Assembly: GCF_012769535.1 (NCBI RefSeq)
Contig: NZ_CP046565.1
Coordinates: 2,680,501 to 2,744,500, forward strand
Direction: 5' to 3'
Source: Methylococcus geothermalis
GTDB taxonomy: Bacteria; Pseudomonadota; Gammaproteobacteria; Methylococcales; Methylococcaceae
DNA length: 64,000 bases
Below are positions 17,558 through 27,271 of this stretch, piece after piece. The notes below the pieces were generated by a model. That model saw only the letters and a program-made list of their open reading frames with translations, was not told where the DNA came from and did not search any database. Positions within the stretch are counted from its first letter, which is position 1; the number at the start of each line of letters is the position of its first letter. A program made the translations under genes and the position numbers.

Positions 17558-18694
17558 TCAATACAGCGTGTGATCGCCTTTGGCGATGTCCGCCTCCGTC
17601 ACCTTGCCCCAGATCACCCGGTAGGCCCATTGCGTGTAGAGCAGCACGATGGGCAGGAACACCAGGGTGATCGCCAGGGACCACTGCAGGTTCAGATGGC
17701 TGGCGCTGGCGTCCCAGATCGTCAGGCTGCTGCGGGGATCGGTGGTCGAGATCAACAGGAACGGGAACAGGCCGAAACCGACCGTCCAAAGCAAGCCGCC
17801 GATGCCGACCGAGCTGGCGGCGAAGGCCGCTACCGCGCGGCCGCTGCCCGCGAGCACCGCCGCCGCCGGCACACCCAGCACGGCCAGCGCGGGAGCGACG
17901 AACATGCGCGGATGGGCCAGGAAATTCGCCAGCCAGCTGCCGGAAAAATCGACCGTCTTCGCCATCGGATTGGATGGTGCGCCGGGGCCGGCCGCGGTCA
18001 CGATTTCCGGCCGCGGGATGCCGAGGATCACCCATGCCGCGGCTAACACGATCAGCACGACCAGCACCAGACCACCGATCAGCGCGATGCGCCGGGCGCG
18101 CTGCTCGATCGCGCCTTCGGTCCGGCAACTCAAGTAAACCGCACCGTGAAAGACGCAGGCGAGCACGCCGATGACGCCGCAAAGGAGTGGAAACGGCGTC
18201 AGCAAGCCGAAGAAGCTGCCGTCATAGAAGGTGCGGAGGTTCCCGTCGAGATGGAATGGCAACCCGACCAGCAGGTTGCCGACCAAGACGCCCATGAGGA
18301 CGGGCGGTACCGCACCGCCGATGAACAAGCCCCAGTCCCAGGCGTTGCGCCACGTGGGCGATGCCAGCTTGCTGCGGTAATCGAAACCGACCGGCCGGAA
18401 GAACAGGGTGTACAACACCAGCAGCATCGCGATGTAGAGCCCCGAGAACAGCGTCGCGTAAACCGCGGGCCATACGGCGAAGATGGCTCCGCCGAGCAGG
18501 ATCAGCCAGACCTGATTGCCGTCCCAGGTCGGCCCGATGGTGTTGATCACCACCCGCCGCTCGACGTCGTTGCGGCCTACGAATGGCAGCAGGGCGCCGA
18601 TGCCGAAATCGAATCCCACGGTGAGGACGAAACCCGTCACCACCGCTCCGGTGATCACCCACCAGATCACCCGCATGGTTTCATAGTCGAACAT
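17558..18694 (-). CDS. cydB: Cytochrome bd ubiquinol oxidase subunit II
   Basis: A 378-residue subunit with about eight or nine membrane helices. The N-terminal GFDFGIGALLPFVGRNDVERR and the TWDGNQVWLILLGGAIFAVWPAVYA region are diagnostic. CydB pairs with CydA in the high-affinity terminal oxidase that reduces O2 with quinol without pumping protons. It follows cydA after 19 bases. Length equals the E. coli protein (379). Confidence 0.97.
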   Translation of the reverse strand: MFDYETMRVIWWVITGAVVTGFVLTVGFDFGIGALLPFVGRNDVERRVVINTIGPTWDGNQVWLILLGGAIFAVWPAVYATLFSGLYIAMLLVLYTLFFRPVGFDYRSKLASPTWRNAWDWGLFIGGAVPPVLMGVLVGNLLVGLPFHLDGNLRTFYDGSFFGLLTPFPLLCGVIGVLACVFHGAVYLSCRTEGAIEQRARRIALIGGLVLVVLIVLAAAWVILGIPRPEIVTAAGPGAPSNPMAKTVDFSGSWLANFLAHPRMFVAPALAVLGVPAAAVLAGSGRAVAAFAASSVGIGGLLWTVGFGLFPFLLISTTDPRSSLTIWDASASHLNLQWSLAITLVFLPIVLLYTQWAYRVIWGKVTEADIAKGDHTLY

Positions 18695-18713
18695 GTGGAC
18701 CTCCCGACGCTTA

Positions 18714-20291
18714 TCAAGCTGCTGAATGGGAGAGCGCCGCTGCCGGCCGCTCGAAATGGTATCGTCCGGTGTGCAGGCTGCTCGGTCCGAGCTTCACGTA
18801 CTTGAGCATGAGGTAAAGTTCAATCACCAGGAGCGCTGTATAGAAGAACGCAAAGCCGGCAATGCTGAACCAGAGTTCTCCGGCGCTGATTGACGAGGTG
18901 CTCAAATGCGTGGGAAGCACGCCGGAAATGGTCCAGGGCTGGCGGCCGTATTCGGCGACGAACCAGCCGGTTTCCGCCGCGATCCAGGGCAACGGAATGG
19001 ACCAGACCGCCAGCTTCAGCAGCCAGCGCTTGCGGTCCGCCACCCGTATCGCACAGTAATAGAAGGCCATCACGAAGATGAACAGCAGGGTGAAGCCGCA
19101 GGCCACCATGATGCGGAAGGTCCAGAACAGCGGCCCGACGCGTGGAATGGTGTCGGTTGCGGCCTTCTGCACCAAGTCCTCGCCCGCCCCGGCAATGCCT
19201 TCGGTGTATTTGGCGAGCAACAGAGCGAAGCCCAGGTCGGCCTTGTGCGCTTCGAATTCAGTCTTCACCGCGGCGCTGGTATCGCCCTCCCTTATCCGCT
19301 CCAGGGCCCCGTAGGCGATCTGGCCGCTGCGGATATGGGCCAAGCTGGATTCCCGCAGCTCCTTCAGTCCCTTGACCTCTTCGTCGATGGAGCGCGTCGC
19401 GATCAGGCCGAGCACGTACGGTATCCGGAGCGCATAGCGGGTTTCCTGCCTGTCCTGGTCCGGAAAGCCGACGACGGTGAACGCTGCCGGCGGCTTTTCG
19501 GTTTCCCAAGCCCCTTCGATGGCGGCCAGCTTGACCTTTTGCACCTCGCCGTCGGTGTAACCGCTTTCATCGCCCAGCACGATGACCGAAAGGATCGAGG
19601 CCAAGCCGAACGCCGCGGCGATCGAGAAGGAGCGGCGGGCGAACCCGATGTCCCACCCTTTCAGCAGATACCAGGAGGATATGCCGAGGACGAACATCGC
19701 CCCGGTGACGTAGCCGGCTGCGACCGTATGCACGAACTTGACCTGGGCCACGGGATTGAAGAACACGTCGGCGAAGCTGGTCAGCTCCATGCGCAGGGTC
19801 TGGTCATTGAATTCCGTTCCCACGGGGTGCTGCATCCAGGCGTTGGCGATCAGAATCCACAGCGCCGAGGTGTTGGTGCCCAGCGCCAGCAGCCAGGTGA
19901 CACTCAGATGCTGCACCCGGCTCATGCGGTCCCAGCCGAAGAAGAACAGGCCGACGAAGGTCGATTCCAGGAAGAACGACATCAGGCCTTCGCTGGCCAG
20001 GATGGGACCGAAGATGTCGCCGACGTAATGCGAGTAGTATGACCAGTTGGTGCCGAACTGGAACTCCAGGGTGATGCCGGTCGTCACGCCCATGGCGAAG
20101 TTGATGCCGAACAGCTTGCCCCAGAAACGGGTCATGTCCTTATACACCTCCTTGCCCGTCATCACGTAGACCGATTCCATGATGGCCAAAAGGAAAGTGA
20201 GCCCCAAGGTCAGGGGCACGAACAGAAAGTGGTAGAGCGCGGTCAGGCCGAATTGCAGCCTGGAAAGGTTGACGATGTCTTCACCTATCAT
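18714..20291 (-). CDS. cydA: Cytochrome bd ubiquinol oxidase subunit I
   Basis: A 525-residue haem-bearing catalytic subunit. The haem-ligand His is in LTALYHFLFVPLTLG, and the quinol-side motif GRQPW is in AEYGRQPWTISGVLPT. The Q-loop (about 250-335) looks like the long form. I start at the ATG at 20291 (MIGEDIVNLSRLQFGL), which follows AGGAGG and overlaps the cydP stop as ATGA; the open frame further upstream is cydP in another frame. A bd oxidase would support respiration under low O2 or in the presence of sulfide, nitric oxide or cyanide. Confidence 0.97.
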   Translation of the reverse strand: MIGEDIVNLSRLQFGLTALYHFLFVPLTLGLTFLLAIMESVYVMTGKEVYKDMTRFWGKLFGINFAMGVTTGITLEFQFGTNWSYYSHYVGDIFGPILASEGLMSFFLESTFVGLFFFGWDRMSRVQHLSVTWLLALGTNTSALWILIANAWMQHPVGTEFNDQTLRMELTSFADVFFNPVAQVKFVHTVAAGYVTGAMFVLGISSWYLLKGWDIGFARRSFSIAAAFGLASILSVIVLGDESGYTDGEVQKVKLAAIEGAWETEKPPAAFTVVGFPDQDRQETRYALRIPYVLGLIATRSIDEEVKGLKELRESSLAHIRSGQIAYGALERIREGDTSAAVKTEFEAHKADLGFALLLAKYTEGIAGAGEDLVQKAATDTIPRVGPLFWTFRIMVACGFTLLFIFVMAFYYCAIRVADRKRWLLKLAVWSIPLPWIAAETGWFVAEYGRQPWTISGVLPTHLSTSSISAGELWFSIAGFAFFYTALLVIELYLMLKYVKLGPSSLHTGRYHFERPAAALSHSAA

Positions 20292-20554
20292 GGCTTGAGC
20301 GCCTCCTGGTTGGGAGAGGAAAAGGGATTTGCGGAGAGCAGAACCGCCGGACGCGACGGTTTCGGGGCATCCGGATCGGGGCGGAAGAACAGCGCCCACA
20401 GGCCCCACAGCATGATCATCTTGAACAGCAACGCCAGCGTGAGCTCGCGCGCAAAGGGGAAACGCCGGCCCAATCCGGCCAGGCGCTTGAAGGCGGCCAT
20501 GCCAGCCCGCGGCGCGTGGACCGGGACAGAACGACATCCATCGCATGGTTTCAT
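20288..20554 (-). CDS. cydP: Cytochrome oxidase small subunit CydP-like
   Basis: An 88-residue protein with one strong membrane helix, ELTLALLFKMIMLWGLWALFFRP, flanked by a basic N-terminal tail and a Pro/Ser-rich C-terminal tail. The helix and its placement directly before cydA with an ATGA overlap match the CydP family of small proteins encoded upstream of cydAB in proteobacteria. Its role is presumed assembly or stability of the oxidase. The start is either the ATG at 20554 (GAGGGA nearby) or the one at 20500. Confidence 0.75.
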   Translation of the reverse strand: MKPCDGCRSVPVHAPRAGMAAFKRLAGLGRRFPFARELTLALLFKMIMLWGLWALFFRPDPDAPKPSRPAVLLSANPFSSPNQEALKP

Positions 20555-20686
20555 GATGTCCCTCGCATTCCGTCAGGAATCAGCCCGCTTCCAGTGGCCG
20601 ACAGGCACGAATGCGCCAATCGTACACCTTTTCGTTGATTTCACCACACCGACAGCGTGCTTTTTCGACATCGGCCCGACCCCTGC

Positions 20687-21598
20687 CTAAGGGACCGTCC
20701 TGCCGGCGCCGAAGTAGCGCGAATGGAGCCATCCTCGCACCCGCGACAACAGCATCGCCACCAGCACGGCCGCCGCGCCGCGGAAAAAATCCGGATGGGC
20801 GGAAACCAGCGCGCCGATCTCGTCCAGCCGTTCCGGCGTCAGCTCGCGGTACATCACGAATACCGCGATCAGCGCCACGAATCCGCCGAATAGCCGGCGC
20901 AAAATCGTTCCGCCGAGGCGACCGGCCAGCCATCCGCCCAGAAGGCTCCCCGCGACCGCTGCGCCCGCGATCGGCACGGCCAAGTCAGAGCGAACCTGGA
21001 CATGACCGGCGTAGCCCAGCAGGGCCGCCAGCGAGTTCATGGCGACGACCAGGAGCGAAGTCGCTACGGCGGCATGCATGGGCAAGCGGCCGAGCAGATT
21101 GAGTGCCGGCACGACCATGAAACCGCCTCCCGCCCCCACCAGTCCCGTCGATGCACCGACCAGGCCGCCGTCGAACAGAACGGCGAACAGCGGCAGCCTC
21201 AAGGGACAGACGGGCGCCTTGCCGGCGGGAACATCCCCGCCGCGGCGCCCTCGCAGCATGGCCATCGAAGTCGCCAGCATCATCAGGCCGAACAGGATCA
21301 GCAGGATTCCGCCCGGCAGCGCTGCGGCCGCACGCCCGCCGCCGTAGGCCCCGGCCATTCCCGCCAGGCCGAATACCGCCCCCATCTTCCAGCACACCCG
21401 CCCATGCCGAACATGGCCGACCAGCGCCGTCAGGCTGGTCATGCCGACGACGACCAGCGACGTCGTAATCGCCTCCTTCGGGGCGAATCCGGCGACGTAG
21501 ACCAGCATCGGCACCATCAGCACCGAACCGCCGCCGCCCAGCAGTCCCAGCAGGACACCTATTCCCAATGCCAGTGCCAGCACAAGGGTCATGGACAC
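20687..21598 (-). CDS. TauE/SafE family permease in the persulfide operon
   Basis: A 303-residue membrane protein with paired TauE/SafE repeats (LLGGGGSVLMVPMLVYVAGF and GLVGAGGGFMVVPALNLLG) and about eight helices. Its start overlaps the end of the persulfide-dioxygenase-like gene by 10 bases, so the two are translated together. In other bacteria this pairing is found in sulfide/persulfide oxidation operons, where the permease is thought to export sulfite or thiosulfate made by the dioxygenase. That function is inference from context. Confidence 0.88.
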   Translation of the reverse strand: MSMTLVLALALGIGVLLGLLGGGGSVLMVPMLVYVAGFAPKEAITTSLVVVGMTSLTALVGHVRHGRVCWKMGAVFGLAGMAGAYGGGRAAAALPGGILLILFGLMMLATSMAMLRGRRGGDVPAGKAPVCPLRLPLFAVLFDGGLVGASTGLVGAGGGFMVVPALNLLGRLPMHAAVATSLLVVAMNSLAALLGYAGHVQVRSDLAVPIAGAAVAGSLLGGWLAGRLGGTILRRLFGGFVALIAVFVMYRELTPERLDEIGALVSAHPDFFRGAAAVLVAMLLSRVRGWLHSRYFGAGRTVP

Positions 21599-22311
21599 CT
21601 CACCCTTGGCGCTCCGCCAGCAGCCGGCCGCAGGCCGCAGGCCTGGTTGGCCGGCAGCGCACGATCGATGTCTTTCGGATAATCGAGTTCGAGCTCGCTC
21701 ATGAGGGCAATGAATTCCTCCTGGCTCCTGCCGCCCCCCACGCGCGGGTTCCTGGCCATCTCCCGGCCGATCGTGCTCACCGTGTTGCCATGATAATCAT
21801 GTCCCGGAAACACCAGCGTGTCCGGCGGGAGGGTGAAAAGCCGCCGGTGGATGCTGTCGTAGAGCAGGCCGGCGTCGCCCTGTTGGAAATCGGTGCGGCC
21901 GCAGCCGGCGATGAACAGGGCATCGCCGGTAAATACCCGGTCGCTCATGACATAGCTCACACAGCCGGCAGTATGGCCCGGCGTGTGGCGCACCTCGAAC
22001 TCCAGATCGCCGACCTGCAGCGGCACGCCATCGGTCACCAGGAGATCGGCGCATCTCGCCCCGGCATCCCGATGCACCACGCTCCTGCTCTGCAGGCGCT
22101 CCCGCAGGAGTCCGGCGGCGGTGACGTGATCGGCGTGCACATGGGTTTCCAGGGTGTAGACCAGCCTGAGATCGAGCTGGCGCAGCAGGTCTTCATACTT
22201 TCCGACCTGTGTGTCCACCGGGTCGATCAGCACCGCTCGGCGGGTGCGCTCGCACCCCAGCAGATAGGTATAGGTCGACGTATCGGTCTCGAACAATTGT
22301 CTGAAAATCAT
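21589..22311 (-). CDS. Persulfide dioxygenase-type metallo-beta-lactamase protein (ETHE1-like)
   Basis: A 240-residue metallo-beta-lactamase-fold protein. The metal-binding motif THVHADHVTAA, the later His in HTPGHTAGCV, the Asp in FTGDALFIAGCGRTDFQQGD and the final His in PGHDYHG follow the ETHE1 / glyoxalase-II-like pattern; the GCGRTDFQ segment is characteristic of persulfide dioxygenases, which oxidise glutathione persulfide to sulfite. The ATG at 22311 has AAGGAG six bases before it. It heads an operon with a TauE permease under a sigma-54 promoter at 22361-22375. Substrate identity is by family only. Confidence 0.85.
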   Translation of the reverse strand: MIFRQLFETDTSTYTYLLGCERTRRAVLIDPVDTQVGKYEDLLRQLDLRLVYTLETHVHADHVTAAGLLRERLQSRSVVHRDAGARCADLLVTDGVPLQVGDLEFEVRHTPGHTAGCVSYVMSDRVFTGDALFIAGCGRTDFQQGDAGLLYDSIHRRLFTLPPDTLVFPGHDYHGNTVSTIGREMARNPRVGGGRSQEEFIALMSELELDYPKDIDRALPANQACGLRPAAGGAPRVRCP

Positions 22312-22360
22312 CCGGCTCTCCTTCAAGAAAAACATTTTGGCCTTCCTGGGCCAGGACGAA

Positions 22361-22375
22361 ACAAAACCCGTGCCA
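22361..22375 (-). promoter_or_regulatory. Sigma-54 (-24/-12) promoter for the persulfide operon
   Basis: On the minus strand the sequence TGGCACG-N4-TTGT matches the sigma-54 consensus TGGCACG-N4-TTGC in all but one base. It lies about 50 bases before the ATG at 22311 and about 80 bases from the centre of the palindrome at 22440-22467, the expected geometry for an enhancer-dependent promoter. Confidence 0.8.
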
Positions 22376-22439
22376 TCAAGCCAATGAAATGATTGATAGA
22401 CGCTTTTTGGGTAGCCAGTAGGTCTCGCAGGCTGCGAGC

Positions 22440-22467
22440 GTTTCATCTTATGATTCATCGATGAAAC
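22440..22467. promoter_or_regulatory. Palindromic upstream activator site between divergent genes
   Basis: Arms GTTTCATC (22440-22447) and GATGAAAC (22460-22467) form a perfect inverted repeat with a 12-base spacer, and a nested perfect palindrome TTCATCGATGAA sits at 22454-22465. Further half-sites (ATGAAA at 22384, ATGAAAC at 22492) flank it. The likely ligand is the divergently encoded sigma-54 activator. Confidence 0.6.
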
Positions 22468-22491
22468 CCATGCTACGATTCTTGAATCATT

Positions 22492-23814
22492 ATGAAACAC
22501 AGCACCGACACTCCGCCGGGCCCCCGTCTCGACGCGCGCTGCCTGCTTGATGCCCTGGCCGGGCTCGAATGCGCCGGCGCTCTTTATCTGCTGGATGAAG
22601 ATGGCAGCGTGAGCTACTGGAGCTCGGCCGCCGAGCGCCTGACGGGCCACGAGGCCGGGTTCGCAACCGGCAAGCCCATTGCCCGTCTGCTGCCCGGCTA
22701 TAGCCGTCCTGCCGCAGACGAAGCCCGCGGCATGGGTGAGGACGAAATTCGGGTGGAGCGGGCGGACGGTTCGACCCTCCTGGCACGGCGCCGGTTCCAG
22801 CCCTTGCGGGACCAGGACGGAACCCCCCTGGGCCGGCTGGAGGTGCTCGCCGCGATCGAAACCGTCGGCACTCCCTTGGCCGAAGCCGACGTCGAAATCC
22901 TGCATGGATTGATCACCCGCGAACCGGCGATGAAGCAGGTGTTCCGCATCGTCCGCAACGTCGCGGAAACTGAGGCCACGGTATTGGTGCGGGGCGAGTC
23001 GGGCGCGGGCAAGGAGCTGATCGCCCGCGCCGTGCATGCCGAGAGCCATCGCGCCAAGGGGCCGTTTCTCGCGGTCAACTGCGCCGCGCTGTCGCCTTCC
23101 CTCTTGGAAAGCGAGCTGTTCGGGCATGTCCGCGGTGCCTTCACCGGGGCGATGCGGGACCATGCCGGGCTGTTCCAACGCGCCGACAGCGGTACCCTGT
23201 TCCTGGACGAAGTGGCCGAACTGCCGCTGGAGCTACAGGCCAAACTGCTGCGCGTGCTGCAGGAGCGCAGCTTCGTCCCGGTCGGCGGCGACCGCACGCT
23301 CAGCGTGGATGTGCGCATCGTGGCGGCGACCCACCGCTCGCTGCGCGAAGCCGTGCGCGAGGGCCGCTTCCGCGAGGATCTGATGTACCGGCTGCGCGTG
23401 GTTCCCATCTTTCTGCCGCCCTTGCGCGAGCGCCGCCGCGACGTCGGTCTGCTGCTCTGGCATTTCATCGGGCGGCACAATGCCCGCGGCCTGCGCCGCA
23501 TCGTCCGGATCGATCCGGACGCCATGCGGCGCCTGCTCGACCATGCCTGGCCGGGCAACGTGCGCGAATTGCAGAACGTGGTGGAATACGCCTTCGCCGT
23601 GGGACGCGGAGACGTGCTGGCGCTCGACGATCTGCCGCCCGAGTTCCGCGAGGAACCCGCGGCGCCGCGGGCGGAAACGGAACATGTGCCGGACGAGGCC
23701 GAGCGCATCCGCGCCGCGCTGCGGCGCTCGGGCGGACGCATCGACCAGGCCGCCCGGCTGCTGAACATCAGTCGGGCGACGCTGTGGCGCAAGCGAAAGA
23801 AGTGGGGCGTGTGA
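22492..23814 (+). CDS. Sigma-54-dependent transcriptional activator with PAS-like sensor (FisR-like)
   Basis: A 440-residue enhancer-binding protein. Residues about 18-125 form a PAS-like sensor with two cysteines (C17, C27) near its start. The AAA+ domain (about 140-370) has Walker A GESGAGKE, the sigma-54-contacting GAFTGA loop and the Walker B-type [14 protein letters not shown]-type helix-turn-helix closes the protein ([19 protein letters not shown]). It is transcribed away from the persulfide operon, which has a sigma-54 promoter. FisR, a sulfane-sulfur-sensing activator of such genes in Cupriavidus, has this architecture, but the cysteine pattern here differs. The ATG has no Shine-Dalgarno and lies in an activator half-site. 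Confidence 0.9.
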   Translation: MKHSTDTPPGPRLDARCLLDALAGLECAGALYLLDEDGSVSYWSSAAERLTGHEAGFATGKPIARLLPGYSRPAADEARGMGEDEIRVERADGSTLLARRRFQPLRDQDGTPLGRLEVLAAIETVGTPLAEADVEILHGLITREPAMKQVFRIVRNVAETEATVLVRGESGAGKELIARAVHAESHRAKGPFLAVNCAALSPSLLESELFGHVRGAFTGAMRDHAGLFQRADSGTLFLDEVAELPLELQAKLLRVLQERSFVPVGGDRTLSVDVRIVAATHRSLREAVREGRFREDLMYRLRVVPIFLPPLRERRRDVGLLLWHFIGRHNARGLRRIVRIDPDAMRRLLDHAWPGNVRELQNVVEYAFAVGRGDVLALDDLPPEFREEPAAPRAETEHVPDEAERIRAALRRSGGRIDQAARLLNISRATLWRKRKKWGV

Positions 23815-23851
23815 AGGAAAGGGGCCTCCCTGCCCCTGATAACCGGCTTCC

Positions 23852-25369
23852 CTATTGGATGTTCCATATCCCCATCATCCCCATGTCCTCGTGCTCGAGG
23901 ATATGGCAATGGAATACCGTGGTCCCGCCGTAATCCTTCACCGGCACCAGCAGTTTGACGCTTCCCATGGCCGGCACGATGACGGTGTCCTTCCAGGCCG
24001 GCGTCGTGGTGTACAAGGCGTTGTACGCCGAATCGCCGCCGCTGATGGAAATCACCTGTGCCGGGTTGACGTGCTGGTGGAAGGGGTGGTCCATCATGCT
24101 TTGGTTGTAGATTTCCCAGACCTCGTAGGTTTCGCGTCCCGAGGTGATGGTGTAGGCCTCGGTGTCCGAAAAGGCGATGCCGTTGATGGTGGCCGAGCCG
24201 CCCCCCATCATGCCCATCCCCATGCTCAGGGTGATCTGCCGCGTGAGGGCGTTGGCCGGCACGCTCAGCCTGGTCGCACTGGGGTCGACCGTCGCCGGCA
24301 GGCTCTGGCTCAGCGATGAGCCGGTGACGTTCACGGTCATCAGGGTGATCTGCTGATTGGCCGAGTCGCCCGCCCCGCGGTTGTAAGGCAAGGCCTGCAA
24401 CTTGTAGTAACCCTTGGTGCTTGAAGCCTTCACCAGGACGTCCACCCGCTCGCCCGGCGACAGCAGCACGGTGCTCTGTGCATAGGGCTTGTCCAGCAGG
24501 CCGCCGTCCGTGCCCACCACCCGCAGCGAATGGCTGGCCAGGCTGAGCTTGTAGAACCGCGCGTTGCTGGCGTTGACGATCTTCCAGCGCTGCACCTGCC
24601 CCGGCCGCATCGCCAGCACCGGGTTGACCTGGCCGTTCACCATCATCGTGTCACCCTCCTTGCCGTTCATGAAGTCCGACGACGTGTGGGCCGCGGGTGC
24701 GCCGCCGCTGAGGGTGATGTCCTTCAGGACCAGGGTGTGGGTCTCGTAGCCCGAGAGCACCGCGCTCTCGTCCGCCACCTCCAAGGCGCCCGCCTGCCCC
24801 GCCCAGACCTGCTCCGCGACGTTGCCGTGGACATGCGGGTGATAGAAATTGAGGTTGCCGCCGCGATGGAGCGAGAGATCGTACTCGTAGTCGAAGGTCT
24901 CGCCGGACAGGAAATGCACCAGGACGTTGTCGGCGTTCCCGGCGGGCGAGACGTGCAGGCCGTGGGTGTGCAGATTGGTCATGTCGCGGGGCATCCCCAT
25001 GTCGTTGACGCCGGTGTAGGGCAGCGAATTCTTGAAATGGACTTTCAAGATGTCGCCTTTCTTCACCTTGATGGTGGGACCGGGGAACAAGCCGTTGTAA
25101 GTCTGCAGGTTTGCCGTCGTCCCGTTGATGTCGACGGGTGCGATTTTCGCCTCCAGGTTGACTTCGACGACGCCTGGGGTCGTCGACAGATTGGGCAGCG
25201 TTGCCGGATCGGCGAACGCCGCTCCGCGGGGCGGATCGATGACGGTGGTGGAAGTGCAGCCCATCATGCAGCCGCCACCCATCATGGCGGCACTGGAAGA
25301 CGCATAGACCGCGGCGCCTATTGTCAAGGCCGCCAGCGAAAGACTCCGTGAGTTTGTCGTTATAGTCAT
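23852..25369 (-). CDS. Periplasmic multicopper oxidase
   Basis: About 505 residues with a Sec signal peptide followed by a Met/Cys-rich patch (AMMGGGCMMGC). All four copper-binding segments are present: LHTHGLH, YHPHVHGN, HPFHQHVNP and the C-terminal HCHILEHEDMGMM with its T1 copper Cys and Met. This makes it a laccase/CueO-CopA/bilirubin-oxidase-type enzyme that oxidises phenols or metal ions such as Cu(I) with O2. GMGMMGGG near residue 390 is a second Met-rich loop that could bind Cu(I). The ATG at 25369 is preferred over the one at 25408, which would put 13 polar residues before the signal peptide. It converges on the sigma-54 activator gene. Confidence 0.93.
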   Translation of the reverse strand: MTITTNSRSLSLAALTIGAAVYASSSAAMMGGGCMMGCTSTTVIDPPRGAAFADPATLPNLSTTPGVVEVNLEAKIAPVDINGTTANLQTYNGLFPGPTIKVKKGDILKVHFKNSLPYTGVNDMGMPRDMTNLHTHGLHVSPAGNADNVLVHFLSGETFDYEYDLSLHRGGNLNFYHPHVHGNVAEQVWAGQAGALEVADESAVLSGYETHTLVLKDITLSGGAPAAHTSSDFMNGKEGDTMMVNGQVNPVLAMRPGQVQRWKIVNASNARFYKLSLASHSLRVVGTDGGLLDKPYAQSTVLLSPGERVDVLVKASSTKGYYKLQALPYNRGAGDSANQQITLMTVNVTGSSLSQSLPATVDPSATRLSVPANALTRQITLSMGMGMMGGGSATINGIAFSDTEAYTITSGRETYEVWEIYNQSMMDHPFHQHVNPAQVISISGGDSAYNALYTTTPAWKDTVIVPAMGSVKLLVPVKDYGGTTVFHCHILEHEDMGMMGIWNIQ

Positions 25370-25623
25370 TGGTGTGACTTTCCATGAGATTTGATGACAA
25401 TGTGACATGACTGGCCCATGAGGCCGAAATCCGGATTGCAGGTATCGGACCAGGACTGAACACCGTCCGGAAGATCCCGCGAATCATGGCGCTCCCAGCT
25501 CGTCACCGACTTCCGGCCGAACGGGAACACGTCATTTCCCTCGCTCGCAAGGTGAAATGACCCACCCTGAAATTACCCCAGGAGAGGCTGAACGGCCGGG
25601 ACGATCCTCGACCCGGTTCGCGC

Positions 25624-25629
25624 TATAAT
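25624..25629 (+). promoter_or_regulatory. Putative -10 element for argG
   Basis: A perfect TATAAT lies 39 bases before the argG ATG. I see no good -35 at the expected spacing, so the promoter may be activator-dependent or have a weak -35. Confidence 0.4.
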
Positions 25630-25667
25630 TCGCCGCTTTCGTCCTGTAACCCTGCGGTTCTCCCCTC

Positions 25668-26894
<1,227 letters not shown>

Positions 26895-26905
26895 CAAGAA
26901 AGCCG

Positions 26906-26936
26906 TTCCCGGCGCGAAGTCCTGCCGCGCCGGGAA
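26906..26936 (+). terminator. Hairpin after argG
   Basis: A perfect 11-base inverted repeat (TTCCCGGCGCG, 26906-26916; complement 26926-26936) with a nine-base loop starts 12 bases after the argG stop. There is no T run, so it may protect the 3' end or act with Rho. Confidence 0.55.
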
Positions 26937-26988
26937 ACACAATGTCGCGGCCGTGACGATACGCCGCCCTCGCCAAACCCCGTGGATA

Positions 26989-27017
26989 TGGTATATTCAA
27001 GAATAATTATCATTTGC
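26989..27017 (+). promoter_or_regulatory. feoAB promoter with extended -10 and Fur box
   Basis: TGGTATATT (26989-26997) is an extended -10 element. Overlapping the expected transcription start is a 19-base site (26999-27017, core AATAATTATCATT) agreeing with the Fur consensus at about 13 of 19 positions. Binding of Fe-loaded Fur here would block transcription, so feoAB should be induced by iron limitation. Confidence 0.65.
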
Positions 27018-27028
27018 GGGGTTTACCT

Positions 27029-27271
27029 ATGGATTCCAACCTGAACCTGAACAGCCTCAAAGAAGGCGAATCGGCGATCATCCGCGCCATCAGTGCGGAA
27101 GGCGCGCTCTACCATCGCCTGGTCGGCCTCGGTTTCCGAGTCGGCAAGGCCATCGCCGTCGTCCGCCACGGCCGCTTCAAAGGCCCCTTGCAGGTCCGCA
27201 TCGGCAATACGGACATCATCATGCGTCGCAGCGACGCCGAAAGAATCCGAGTCATCGCCAAGACAGCCTGA
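27029..27271 (+). CDS. feoA: Ferrous iron transport accessory protein FeoA
   Basis: An 80-residue SH3-fold protein (LKEGESAIIRAIS, LYHRLVGLGFRVGKAIAVVRHG, IGNTDIIMRRSDAERI) typical of FeoA, which binds FeoB and is needed for Fe(II) uptake. The ATG at 27029 is chosen; a TTG at 27014 in the same frame falls inside the Fur box and is less likely. The stop overlaps the feoB start by one base (TGATG), so translation is coupled. No feoC follows feoB. Confidence 0.94.
   Translation: MDSNLNLNSLKEGESAIIRAISAEGALYHRLVGLGFRVGKAIAVVRHGRFKGPLQVRIGNTDIIMRRSDAERIRVIAKTA

Noticed and set aside
25370-25667. Search for a copper-responsive (CueR/CopR) operator in the multicopper oxidase-argG gap
   Set aside because: No convincing MerR-type dyad with 19-base spacing or other recognisable copper box was found.
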